NCBI RefSeq assembly: GCF_910586915.1
Contig: NZ_CAJULN010000004.1
Location: 1 to 64,000, forward strand
DNA length: 64,000 bases
Direction of reading: 5' to 3'
DNA from: an uncultured Bacteroides sp.
Lineage (GTDB): Bacteria > Bacteroidota > Bacteroidia > Bacteroidales > Bacteroidaceae
The notes under the pieces were generated by a model. It saw only the letters and a program-made list of their open reading frames with translations, searched no databases and was not told where the DNA came from. Positions 34,422 to 43,453 of this stretch are shown here, piece after piece (position 1 is the first letter of the stretch; each line of letters begins with the position of its first letter). The position numbers were made by a program, and so were the translations under genes.

Positions 34422-37400
34422 TTAAAACGAAACTCTCATTCCCAATGTCACCATACGGGATAATGGGTATTTTGCTCCATTAGAGCCTAATTCGGGGTCC
34501 CACAATTTAAATTTCGAGAACGTCAATAGATTCTGTCCCGACAAATAAAAATAAAGGTATTCTATTCCTTTATCCATCATTTTTTTGTTTTCAAGCGTAT
34601 ATCCAAACGAAGCTTGTTTCAGACGTAAATAACTACCGTCTTTCAGCCAGTGCGTACTATTCACATAATTATTATCATTGGTGGTAGCGTTAGCTGTCAT
34701 ACGTGGATACCATGCTTCTGCATTCGGATTATCCGCTGTCCAACGATCCAATGTCTTGGTTATGACATTACTCGGATTCAATCCCATACCGGTAAAAGGT
34801 ACAATACCGACTCCGCCTGCTCCCCAATTTCCATTCCCTGTGTCAATAGAGCTACCATTTGCCATAATGGAAACATCAGCAACTCCCTGGAAAAAGAGAG
34901 ACAAATCAAAATTATGATAGTTGATATTGAAACCCATTCCATATGACCAAGAGGGGAACCAAGATTTACCTAAATAACATTGGTCATTAGCATCAATCAC
35001 ATTGTCATTGTTTAAATCCTTGTATTTGATGTCACCAGGTGCCAATTCACGCAACTGTCTCGGACTATTTTCAATTTCTTTCTCACCTTGAAAATAACCT
35101 TCAGCTATATATCCATAGAATTCACCATAACGAGTACCTTCGCTTTTTTGATAAGGATATTGCATATCCGGTTCGTCACGGAACACAATCTTATTTTTGC
35201 TGTAAGTCAAGTTACCAAACAAACGTAATCCCACCTTATTACCGATACGAGTCTGATATTCTAAATTAGCATCTATTCCCTTATTGTCCATTTCACCCAT
35301 ATTGGCATAAATAGAAGCGTCAAAACCTGCCATACCCGGTAAAGAAGAACGCTGAATCAAAATATCTTTGCGCCTTTCCCAATAATAGTCCATTGTCACA
35401 TTCAATTTTCCCCAAAGCATCATTTCCAAACCGAGATTAGCCTTATAAGATTTCTCCCATGTGAGCTTGTCTGAGCCGAGCAAAGTCTCTCTGATACCGT
35501 ATACAAGATTTCCATTCGGACCAAATCCATAATTATTACCACTGCCAAACTGAGTAAAATAGGCAAAACGGTCTCCTGTTCCACCAATATTGTCATTACC
35601 CACAATACCATAAGAAGCACGTAGTTTCAATAAATCCACTTTCCGAGACATTTTTCTGAAAAATGGTTCATTTGAAATAACCCAACCTACAGAAGCAGCA
35701 GGGAAGAATCCAAAACGATGTCCAGGAGCAAAGTTCTCCGAACCTGTATAAGAACCGTTTACTTCCACCAAATAGCGTTCTTTATAACCGTAACCAAAGC
35801 GAGCGGCAATAGCCTGATTGCGATAAGGAATAGAGGCTATCGCATTTTGAGCTGTAGCAATCATACGGTTACGCATATTATACAGCAACATTCCGTTTAT
35901 GTTATGATGCCCAAAAGTACGGTCGTAAGCGATATTGGCTTCCGTATAAATAACCCTCTCACCAGTATCACTATGCTCGTAATAAAGTTCATCTGAACCT
36001 TCTTTTATTGGTTTTCCAAAAACAAGTTCTCCATTTCCGTCACGTTGGTTGGTATACCACAAATCCACACCTCCAGTACGTTTATTATTGAATTCGCTAT
36101 AGCTATCGAAAGAAAAACGGGCATAAGCCGACAATCCCGGGGTGACAAAATCCAGTTTCTGATTAATTGTAAATACCGACTGTAAAGCAGGACGGAATGT
36201 GTCGGTATAACCATTGTTCTGTACTTCATTCATCGGATTGGAGCCTGCATTGGCTGGAGGACCAGCCCAACGGCCATCCGGGTAACGAACCGGAAAAGCA
36301 ACGGGCGAAGTAGAGAATGCTTCATACCACAGTTTGTTGGAAGCAATACCCGGATAACGTGAGTCTGTCATCATAGCTGACAAGTTCATTTGCAACAGAG
36401 TTGTTTTTGTAATATTCACGTCTATATTACTACGAAAATCATACCGTTTATAATTTAGGTTCGGGTCATATCCCCGTTCCTTCTTCACATTATATTGTCC
36501 TCCCTGGTTATAAAATGAAGCCGACAAATAATAACGTACTAAATCACTACCACCACTAATATTCAGATTAACATTGGAGACGGATGACACTTTTTTATAA
36601 ATCTGGTCGATCCAATCTACATTCGGGTACAAATAAGGGTCTAATCCACTCTCTGTCTTCAATACCTGTTCACGAGAATAAACTTCACTCAATCCTGAGT
36701 TCCGACGACTCTCATTGTACAACATCATATAATCAACCCCACTCAGCATCTTAGGAATTTTGGTAAAGCTGGTAAAACCTGTTTCCGCCTTTACCGAAAT
36801 TTTAGGTTTACCTACCGAACCACGTTTGGTAGTAATAATCATTACTCCGTTAGCACCTTTCGCACCATATACTGCAGTAGCCGAAGCATCTTTCAATAAA
36901 GAAATGCTAACGATGTCTTCCGGGTCGATATTATTGTATGCACCACCGTAAGTCGAGTTTACATCGTCACGCTGCACACCATCCACAATTACCAAAGGGG
37001 AAGTATTACCTGTGAACGTTCCGATTCCTCGAATGGTAAATGTAGAATTATCGTATCCCGGTTCGCCGCTGGACTGTACAGAGATAATACCTGCCACCTT
37101 ACCCTGCAAAGCATTACTAAGATTAGCGACCGGAGTTTTCAAACTTCCTATATTTACAGAAGCTACCGAGCCTGTCATTGTCACTTTCTTCTGAGCACCG
37201 TACGCAACGACAACGACTTCTTCCAAACTGGAAGCAGACTCCTCCAACGAAACATTAATCGTAGTTTGATTGCCCACTTTTACATTCCGAGGTTCATATC
37301 CCATAAAACGGAATTCCAATTCCGATTGATTATCAGGAACCGTTATCATATAAAAGCCATCAATATCGGTTATCACTCCGGTAGTGGTATTAGCCAACTT

Positions 37401-37856
37401 TACACTCGCCCCCGGAATCGACTCACCAGTTGTGGTAGTAACATTTCCTTTTACTGTACGCGATTTCTTAGCATCTGCCGATTTTCCTTCTTTGGCAGGG
37501 AATAAAAGAACTTGTTTACCTTGTATTTTCCAAGATATTCCTTTTCCTTTAAAAGCCTGTTCCAAAATTGTATTAATAGGTTGCTTGCTAACAGAGACAG
37601 TGATAAGTTGATTCGTCTGAAATTGATTATCTTTATAAAGAAATGAATATCCACTTTGTGTTTGAACAGCTTCCACAAACTGTTTCAACGTAACATTTTT
37701 CATCTTCAGCGTCAACAAATCTGATTGTTGAGCCTGTATATGGACAGAAAAAAACAACAGAAATAATATCTGCCAGAGACATAGTTTGAACTTTCCCCGA
37801 AAAGAAAGAGGTAATATTAAACCTCTCAAACCCTTCGGGATTGAAATATTTTCCAT
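34422..37856 (-). CDS. SusC/RagA TonB-dependent transporter with N-terminal STN domain
   Basis: A 1144-residue outer-membrane transporter. After the signal region, an STN (secretin/TonB short N-terminal) domain spans about residues 45-118 (LKMKNVTLKQFVEAVQTQSG). Then come a carboxypeptidase-regulatory-like beta-sandwich (GNVTTTTGESIPGASVKL), the TonB box region, the plug (VAYGAQKKVTMTGSVASVN) and the barrel. The STN domain is the part of such transporters that contacts a FecR-like anti-sigma factor, which fits the FecR and sigma genes upstream. Import substrate: oligosaccharides released by the surface enzymes. Confidence 0.95.
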   Translation of the reverse strand: MENISIPKGLRGLILPLSFRGKFKLCLWQILFLLFFSVHIQAQQSDLLTLKMKNVTLKQFVEAVQTQSGYSFLYKDNQFQTNQLITVSVSKQPINTILEQAFKGKGISWKIQGKQVLLFPAKEGKSADAKKSRTVKGNVTTTTGESIPGASVKLANTTTGVITDIDGFYMITVPDNQSELEFRFMGYEPRNVKVGNQTTINVSLEESASSLEEVVVVAYGAQKKVTMTGSVASVNIGSLKTPVANLSNALQGKVAGIISVQSSGEPGYDNSTFTIRGIGTFTGNTSPLVIVDGVQRDDVNSTYGGAYNNIDPEDIVSISLLKDASATAVYGAKGANGVMIITTKRGSVGKPKISVKAETGFTSFTKIPKMLSGVDYMMLYNESRRNSGLSEVYSREQVLKTESGLDPYLYPNVDWIDQIYKKVSSVSNVNLNISGGSDLVRYYLSASFYNQGGQYNVKKERGYDPNLNYKRYDFRSNIDVNITKTTLLQMNLSAMMTDSRYPGIASNKLWYEAFSTSPVAFPVRYPDGRWAGPPANAGSNPMNEVQNNGYTDTFRPALQSVFTINQKLDFVTPGLSAYARFSFDSYSEFNNKRTGGVDLWYTNQRDGNGELVFGKPIKEGSDELYYEHSDTGERVIYTEANIAYDRTFGHHNINGMLLYNMRNRMIATAQNAIASIPYRNQAIAARFGYGYKERYLVEVNGSYTGSENFAPGHRFGFFPAASVGWVISNEPFFRKMSRKVDLLKLRASYGIVGNDNIGGTGDRFAYFTQFGSGNNYGFGPNGNLVYGIRETLLGSDKLTWEKSYKANLGLEMMLWGKLNVTMDYYWERRKDILIQRSSLPGMAGFDASIYANMGEMDNKGIDANLEYQTRIGNKVGLRLFGNLTYSKNKIVFRDEPDMQYPYQKSEGTRYGEFYGYIAEGYFQGEKEIENSPRQLRELAPGDIKYKDLNNDNVIDANDQCYLGKSWFPSWSYGMGFNINYHNFDLSLFFQGVADVSIMANGSSIDTGNGNWGAGGVGIVPFTGMGLNPSNVITKTLDRWTADNPNAEAWYPRMTANATTNDNNYVNSTHWLKDGSYLRLKQASFGYTLENKKMMDKGIEYLYFYLSGQNLLTFSKFKLWDPELGSNGAKYPLSRMVTLGMRVSF

Positions 37857-37906
37857 AAATTTGCAATTTAAAATTAATAATTAGGTAAAGTTAATTTTAA
37901 TTCGAT

Positions 37907-37940
37907 AAAGGATTGGGAAACGGCAATTTCCTAATCCTTT
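37907..37940. terminator. Hairpin between FecR and susC genes
   Basis: AAAGGATTGGGAAA (37907-37920) pairs with TTTCCTAATCCTTT (37927-37940), 13 of 14 bp. T-rich sequence follows on the plus strand; only a short T run follows on the minus strand. It could end FecR transcription or form part of the susC leader. Confidence 0.4.
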
Positions 37941-38027
37941 TTGTTTTTCATGTAGTGTTCATCATTTTTTTCTTTTAGGGTTAGCAATTCATTTAAGTTT
38001 ATAATAATATCAGGCTGCCTTTCTTTT

Positions 38028-39011
38028 TTATCTTGGAGTTACTAAATAAGTTCCATCCGATTGCTTCAAAAAACGAATAGGAGTAATCAGATTAATTGTT
38101 TCGAAGATATTCTCTAAAGACTGTTCTATATCAAAACGTCCCGAAAAAATCTCAGTTTTCAAATTATCCCCTTCAATACGAATCTCCGTATGATAGCGCT
38201 TACTTAACATAAACATCACATCTTCCATCTTAAGGGATTCTATATTCATGTATTTATCTTTCCAGGCTGTGTAGAGTTGTAAATCGACATGGTGCACTTC
38301 GATACCAGACTGGTAGCTGACACGTCCCATCTCACCCGGCCGTAAAATCACCCCTTCGCTTGTTTCATTGCATCCGTTCAGTTGGACGGAACCGGACTCC
38401 AGTACAACTTCCGCCATCTTTTCCGATTTGGAGACTTTCACATCAAAACGGGTACCCAACACTGTCACTTCCACTACATCGGTAATTACCTGAAAGGTTC
38501 TTCCATTATCTTTCTTCACATCGAAAAAGGCTTCTCCTTCCAAATATACCTCTCGGTCGTGAGCCGACAGCTTATCAGGATATTTCAAGCTTGAACCGCC
38601 GCCCAGCCAAACTTGCGAATTGTCAGGAAGCGTAAAGAGTAAAGCCTCTTTTCCCTGATTCATCACAATCAGCATATCCGGTTTGCTCCAGGTGTGATAG
38701 CCCAAAAGTCCTCCCAAAACCAATAGAGTAGCAATACAAGCCGCAGCAGCATAGCGATGGAGAGTCCACATCGGGCGATGTTTCTTTTCCGATTTCATGC
38801 CAGCTTCGATTTTACCCCAAGTCCGGTTCTTTGTTTCCTCAAGCAAATGAGCATCCATACTTACCTGCGAATTGTCCACCAGCCGGGAAGCCCGATGCAA
38901 CGAGGTCTCTTCCTCCAACAATCGTTCCAATGTTTCTTCCTCTTCTTTACTAAGAGTATGGGCAGTCCTCTTAGCAAGCAAATCCCATATATTACTATTT
39001 TCTTTCATCAT
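38028..39011 (-). CDS. FecR-family anti-sigma factor
   Basis: A 327-residue single-pass inner-membrane protein. The cytoplasmic N-terminus (about 1-85) would bind the sigma factor, one transmembrane helix lies at about residues 88-108 (AAAACIATLLVLGGLLGYH), and the periplasmic FecR domain follows (VWLGGGSSLKYPD, EVYLEGEAFFDVKKDNGRTF) with a C-terminal DUF4974/STN-like region. It is the expected partner of the STN-bearing SusC and the divergent ECF sigma gene. An alternative start codon is one residue downstream. Confidence 0.92.
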   Translation of the reverse strand: MMKENSNIWDLLAKRTAHTLSKEEEETLERLLEEETSLHRASRLVDNSQVSMDAHLLEETKNRTWGKIEAGMKSEKKHRPMWTLHRYAAAACIATLLVLGGLLGYHTWSKPDMLIVMNQGKEALLFTLPDNSQVWLGGGSSLKYPDKLSAHDREVYLEGEAFFDVKKDNGRTFQVITDVVEVTVLGTRFDVKVSKSEKMAEVVLESGSVQLNGCNETSEGVILRPGEMGRVSYQSGIEVHHVDLQLYTAWKDKYMNIESLKMEDVMFMLSKRYHTEIRIEGDNLKTEIFSGRFDIEQSLENIFETINLITPIRFLKQSDGTYLVTPR

Positions 39012-39092
39012 TTTACGAATATTATTAAGCGCTTCTATATATAAAGACAGAAATAAAATGCAAAATACGTAGTCGTGATTAAAATAAAAAGC

Positions 39093-39100
39093 TATTTTTG
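39093..39100 (+). promoter_or_regulatory. -7 element of the ECF sigma gene
   Basis: TATTTTTG on the plus strand, a perfect TAnnTTTG match 77 bp upstream of the sigma gene start. A good -33 element is not evident. Confidence 0.4.
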
Positions 39101-39176
39101 CAGATAAATTATGTTAACAGACGCTTCTACATATTAATAATTTAAGTTTAATCAATTTACAATCAACCTGTTATCC

Positions 39177-39737
39177 ATGTCGCAAGAGAAAGAGGAAATA
39201 ACTTATCTATTACGACAAATCAGTGAAGGAAACACTTCCTGTTTTGAGAAGATGTATAAGCGGTATTTTGAGAAATGTTATTCCATTGCATTATATTTCG
39301 TTCAGTCACCCTCTTCTGCCGAAGACGTATTGTCTGAGGTTTTTCTCTCCTTATGGAGTAAACGCAAGTACTTGAAAGAAGTAAAAGAGTGGGATTCTTA
39401 TCTGTTTATGACAGTGAAGAACCACGCCGTCACATTTTTAGAGAAGAACCAGCAACAAGACAATCTAAGTTCGATTGACCAATATACAATAGAAATAGCA
39501 GAAAGCGAACTTACACCGGAAGAGAAACTGCTGAAAAAAGACATGGAAGAGAATATGCAACAAGCCATCCGGCAACTGCCCGAAAAAACCAGAATCGTCT
39601 ATTGCATGGTAAAGGAGAAATACATGAGTTATAAACAAATCAGTGAAATACTGAACATATCCGAACGGACTGTCAATGCACACATGACAACTGCCATCCG
39701 CAAATTGACGGAAAGTCTGCAAAAATATTTCGGATAG
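39177..39737 (+). CDS. ECF-type RNA polymerase sigma factor
   Basis: A 186-residue sigma-70 family ECF factor. Region 2 spans about residues 25-95 (FEKMYKRYFEKCYSIALYFV, SAEDVLSEVFLSLWSKR) and region 4 about 125-180 (QLPEKTRIVYCMV, SYKQISEILNISERTVNAHM). It is divergent from the FecR gene and should drive the susC-susD transcript when the STN-FecR route signals substrate. A strong terminator follows. Confidence 0.93.
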   Translation: MSQEKEEITYLLRQISEGNTSCFEKMYKRYFEKCYSIALYFVQSPSSAEDVLSEVFLSLWSKRKYLKEVKEWDSYLFMTVKNHAVTFLEKNQQQDNLSSIDQYTIEIAESELTPEEKLLKKDMEENMQQAIRQLPEKTRIVYCMVKEKYMSYKQISEILNISERTVNAHMTTAIRKLTESLQKYFG

Positions 39738-39777
39738 AGCGGTTTACATACACTTCTTTGCCAACCACGTAGCCAAT

Positions 39778-39810
39778 CGGATAATACCGTTCTGATTATC
39801 CGCTGTTTTT
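39778..39810 (+). terminator. Terminator of the ECF sigma gene
   Basis: A perfect 8-bp stem, CGGATAAT (39778-39785) with ATTATCCG (39795-39802), followed by CTGTTTTT. Located 41 bp after the sigma stop codon. Confidence 0.75.
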
Positions 39811-39830
39811 ATGCACCCTATGACCGATTT

Positions 39831-39940
39831 GCAGCACATATAGCTCCTATTTTCACCGCATATATATCCTACTTCCAGCATCTATATGTCCAATGTCCAG
39901 CGCATATATGTCCTGCACGCAGCAGATATATATGCTGTAA
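39831..39940. repeat. Five degenerate 22-bp tandem repeats
   Basis: Five units of the type CAGCrCATATATGTCCT follow each other with a constant 22-bp period; the shared CC/GC falls at 39846, 39868, 39890, 39912 and 39934. They fill the space between the sigma terminator and the aldo/keto reductase gene. No spacer-repeat alternation exists, so this is not CRISPR. A second, unrelated 22-bp array is at 51668-51755. Confidence 0.6.
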
Positions 39941-40011
39941 CAAGTTGGTTATTAAGATATAATACCCTCATTCGGCAGATAGGGAAAGATGACGGACAAG
40001 CATTAAACTTT

Positions 40012-41022
40012 TCAACCGATAAGCAACAAGACCTGTTCAATCGCTGCCAGTTCTTCCCTTGTAAAGTCCAAATGTTCCAACGCCTTGAGGTTGTCTGCCA
40101 ACTGGCTTACCGAACTTGCTCCTACTATCACCGATGTCATTCGCTCGTCTCTCAGCACCCAGGCCAATGCCATTTCCGCCAAAGTCTGTCCACGGCGGCG
40201 GGCTATTTCGTTCAACTGCCGGGCAGCCTCCACCTTCTCCGGCGTCACCTGCGAACGCTGAAGAAAACCGGAAGAGCGTGCGGCACGCGAACCTTCGGGG
40301 ATACCGTTCAGGTATTTATCGGTGAGCAGGCCTTGCGCCAAAGGTGAAAAGGCGATAAAGCCCGAACCGAATTCGGCAGCCAGTGAAAGAGTTTCGGCCT
40401 CCACCGTACGGTCGAACATACTGTAACGATACTGACTGATAAGGCAGGGCACGCCGGCTTCGGTCAACATCGTGTAAGCGATACGTGCCTGCCGTGGCGG
40501 ATATTTGGAGATACCGACATAGAGGGCTTTGCCTTGCTTCACCATATCAATCAAAGTCTGGACGGTTTCTTCCACCGGAGTTACGCCGTCATAACGATGG
40601 CTGTAGAAAATATCGAAATACTCCAATCCCGTGCGGCGGAGGCTCTGATCGATGCTTGCCATCAGATTCTTACGGGAACTGTTTCCACCGTAAGGCCCCG
40701 CCCACATCTCGTGTCCGGCTTTGGAAGAGATAATCATTTCATCCCGATAGCCTCGGAAGTTCTCTTTCAGGATACGCCCGAAGTTAGTTTCCGCGCTTCC
40801 GGGAACAGGACCGTAGTTATTTGCCAAATCAAAATGGGTGATGCCGTGGTCGAAAGCATACTTTATCATATCGGTTGCCACGGTGAAGTCGTCTACACTA
40901 CCGAAGTTGTGCCACAATCCCAAAGAAATAAGAGGCAACCGCAAACCGCTCTTGCCGCAATATTTATACTGCATACGGTCGTAACGCCCGGCTGCCGGCT
41001 GATAAGTGAATGAATGCTCCAT
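40012..41022 (-). CDS. Aldo/keto reductase (YghZ/glyceraldehyde-3-phosphate reductase type)
   Basis: A 336-residue NADPH-dependent aldo/keto reductase with the full barrel. Asp and Tyr of the catalytic tetrad are in HFDLANNYGP, Lys in IISSKAGHEMWAGPYGG and His in FYSHRYD. The Gly-rich WAGPYGG insert resembles the YghZ subgroup, which reduces small aldehydes such as methylglyoxal or L-glyceraldehyde 3-phosphate. It stands between the PUL and the acyltransferase cluster and shares no obvious function with either. Confidence 0.9.
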   Translation of the reverse strand: MEHSFTYQPAAGRYDRMQYKYCGKSGLRLPLISLGLWHNFGSVDDFTVATDMIKYAFDHGITHFDLANNYGPVPGSAETNFGRILKENFRGYRDEMIISSKAGHEMWAGPYGGNSSRKNLMASIDQSLRRTGLEYFDIFYSHRYDGVTPVEETVQTLIDMVKQGKALYVGISKYPPRQARIAYTMLTEAGVPCLISQYRYSMFDRTVEAETLSLAAEFGSGFIAFSPLAQGLLTDKYLNGIPEGSRAARSSGFLQRSQVTPEKVEAARQLNEIARRRGQTLAEMALAWVLRDERMTSVIVGASSVSQLADNLKALEHLDFTREELAAIEQVLLLIG

Positions 41023-41061
41023 ACGATTGATGTTTTTCTTTATCTGACAATGTGATAAGGG

Positions 41062-42549
41062 TTAGAACTGGAAATATATAAACGGCTGAATCTCCGAGCT
41101 CTTCATCTGCACGACGATGTATATCAGTACGACCATCATCAGTGCTTTCCCCACAAACGGCATACGGATGACACCGCGACATACCGCATTCTCCCAACGG
41201 CCGGGCGCGAAATGAAGCAGGAAGCCGAGCAGCATCAAGGCAAAGACTTTCCAATAGCCTTCGAGCAGTTGCGGAAGCAGTTGGGGGCGGAAGGTGGTGA
41301 ATATCTGTTTCAGCATATCCACCGAATGCTGGAAGTCGGCGTTGCGAAAGAATATCCAGCAGAAGCACACGAAATGGAAAGTAACCACAACTCCCAACAC
41401 GCGGCGCCAGCCGTGGCTCTGTTCGCCCTTCTTGCGCCCGGCGACTGTCATCCATATTTTATGCAACGCCAAAGCAACGCCGTGAAAAGTGCCCCAAAGT
41501 ACGAAATTCCAGGATGCGCCGTGCCACAATCCGCCTAAGAACATGGTGATTATCAGATTGAGGTATTGGCGGAACTTTCCTTTGCGGTTTCCACCTAAAG
41601 AGATGTAGAGATAATCTTTCAGCCAACTGGACAGGGAGATGTGCCAACGGCGCCAGAATTCGGTGATGGATGCAGACTTATAGGGCGAATCGAAATTGAG
41701 ATTGAACCGGAAACCTAACAGCAGGGCGATACCGATAGCCATGTCGCTGTATCCGGAGAAGTCGCAGTAAATCTGCAAGGCGTATCCGTAAAGCCCCATC
41801 AGATTCTCGACTCCCGAATAGAGGGTGGGATTGTCGAAGATACGCTCCACAAAGTTGATGCTGATGTAATCGGAGATGACGGTTTTCTTGAAAAGCCCGG
41901 CGGCTATCAGGAAAATACCGCGTCCGAACATCTCCTGCGAAACAAAGAGCGGTTGCCGTATCTGCGGGATGAAGTCGCGGGCACGCACGATGGGACCTGC
42001 CACCAATTGCGGGAAGAAGGATACATAGAAAGCATAGTCGAGCAGGCTGTGCAACGGTTTGATTTCTTTCCGGTAGACATCGATGGTGTAGCTCAACGAC
42101 TGGAAAGTGAAGAAGGAGATGCCGACAGGCAGAAAGATGTCGAGCGCCGTAAACTCCCCTCCCATCAGCGACGCGATGACGCCGCCCAAGAAGTTGGTGT
42201 ATTTGAAATATACGAGAAGCCCCAGATTGACACTCAGACTCAGCGTCACCAGTCCTTTACGCAGCCAGCGTCCGCAGGCACGGGCGATGAGCAACGCCAG
42301 GAAGAAGTCGCACACAGTGACAAGGGCAAGCAGGAAGAAATAAGTGCCGCTACTCTTATAATAGAAATAGTAAGAGAAGAGGGTAACGAACAGGATACGG
42401 GCGGTGTATTTGTGTTGCAGCAACACATACACCACCATAAAAGCGACAAAAAGCCACAGAAAGATACCACTGCTGAATATCATCGGCGCTTGCGGGTCGT
42501 AGGTCAGTACCTCCTTCAGTCTGCTGAAATCTATATCAATGGGAAACAT
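41062..42549 (-). CDS. MBOAT O-acyltransferase (AlgI/DltB-like)
   Basis: A 495-residue polytopic membrane protein with about ten hydrophobic segments. The MBOAT core includes VAGPIVRARDFIPQIRQP and the catalytic His motif GGLWHGASWNFVLWGTFHG at about residue 335, plus TEFWRRWHISLSSWLKDYLY. Such proteins move acetyl groups across the membrane for O-acetylation of exopolysaccharides. Its start overlaps the SGNH gene upstream by 14 bp, and two SGNH proteins form an AlgI/AlgJ/AlgX-like trio with it. Confidence 0.92.
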   Translation of the reverse strand: MFPIDIDFSRLKEVLTYDPQAPMIFSSGIFLWLFVAFMVVYVLLQHKYTARILFVTLFSYYFYYKSSGTYFFLLALVTVCDFFLALLIARACGRWLRKGLVTLSLSVNLGLLVYFKYTNFLGGVIASLMGGEFTALDIFLPVGISFFTFQSLSYTIDVYRKEIKPLHSLLDYAFYVSFFPQLVAGPIVRARDFIPQIRQPLFVSQEMFGRGIFLIAAGLFKKTVISDYISINFVERIFDNPTLYSGVENLMGLYGYALQIYCDFSGYSDMAIGIALLLGFRFNLNFDSPYKSASITEFWRRWHISLSSWLKDYLYISLGGNRKGKFRQYLNLIITMFLGGLWHGASWNFVLWGTFHGVALALHKIWMTVAGRKKGEQSHGWRRVLGVVVTFHFVCFCWIFFRNADFQHSVDMLKQIFTTFRPQLLPQLLEGYWKVFALMLLGFLLHFAPGRWENAVCRGVIRMPFVGKALMMVVLIYIVVQMKSSEIQPFIYFQF

Positions 42550-43453
42550 AGTCGTTGTATGCTTGGATAATGGCTTGGTATAACAAATTTCCCTGAAGGA
42601 CGTATCCTTCGGGCATATAGTGCACGTGGTCGGGACGCATCAGTCCGGCCTCCGTCCAGTTGGTGCAGGCGCGGCTCTTGCCGCCCACCACGTCGTACAT
42701 ATCCCACACCAACAGGTGGCAGTCGGTCGCATAGCGCCTGATGGTTTCGGTAGCGGTCGCCGTGCGGGGATTGACGGTATAGGTACGCTTGCGCCTTCTT
42801 TGGCGGAAACTCTCGTACGAGCCGGGCGGGGTGGTGAGCAGGATGGGCACGCCGGGCATACTGCGTTGCAGCAGTTTGACAAGTTCGTCCATCTGGTTGT
42901 AGTGCGCGTTGGCATTGTAGCGCCGGTTGTGGCTTTCGTTCGTGCCAAAAGAGAGCACCAGCAGTTCGGGCTTCAAGGCGGCGATTTCATCGATGCGCCC
43001 AGGATGGGTAAAGGTAAGGCAGGTAGCACCGTTCACTCCCTTGTCAATGTAGGAAACGGCACCGAACACATCGGCAAGGCGTGCTCCGGTAGTCTGCGGA
43101 TAGATATGTCCGCGTATGTGGCTGTCGCCGATATGGACGATGCGCACCGTATCTTCGGAAAGCCCGGCACGCACTTGGCGGAGATGTTCGAATACGGGAG
43201 CCAACAGGCCGATGCTGTCGACAATCTCGTTCCGTCCGGTTTCGCGGAAGGTTGGCGGAAGGACGACAGGAGCGGCAATGGTATCGTCAGCCCAATGCAT
43301 CTCGCGCAGGGGCTTGATGCTCTTCAACGCCTTGCCCAACGGCGGGCAGGCGGGGACGCGGTCTTGTGCCGCAATCCTTGCAAGGAAACAGGGAGCCGCG
43401 AGGAGTCCCGCCAACAAAAGTATCAGTACAGGCAGCAGGTTATTCTTTCTCAT
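42536..43453 (-). CDS. Membrane-anchored SGNH/GDSL hydrolase
   Basis: A 305-residue protein (start 43453, MRKNNLLPVLILLLAGLLAA) with an N-terminal signal anchor and an extracytoplasmic SGNH domain: block I VRIVHIGDSHIRG, block III LVLSFGTNES and block V Asp-His in PDHVHYMPEGY. In MBOAT clusters such proteins transfer the acetyl group to the glycan or remove it. Overlaps the MBOAT gene downstream by 14 bp and the second SGNH gene upstream by 14 bp, so all three are translationally coupled. A longer frame to 43486 is less likely. Confidence 0.88.
   Translation of the reverse strand: MRKNNLLPVLILLLAGLLAAPCFLARIAAQDRVPACPPLGKALKSIKPLREMHWADDTIAAPVVLPPTFRETGRNEIVDSIGLLAPVFEHLRQVRAGLSEDTVRIVHIGDSHIRGHIYPQTTGARLADVFGAVSYIDKGVNGATCLTFTHPGRIDEIAALKPELLVLSFGTNESHNRRYNANAHYNQMDELVKLLQRSMPGVPILLTTPPGSYESFRQRRRKRTYTVNPRTATATETIRRYATDCHLLVWDMYDVVGGKSRACTNWTEAGLMRPDHVHYMPEGYVLQGNLLYQAIIQAYNDYVSH

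Noticed and set aside
39831..39940. Possible CRISPR array
   Set aside because: The units are contiguous degenerate 22-bp repeats with no unique spacers and there are no cas genes; the same applies to 51668-51755.
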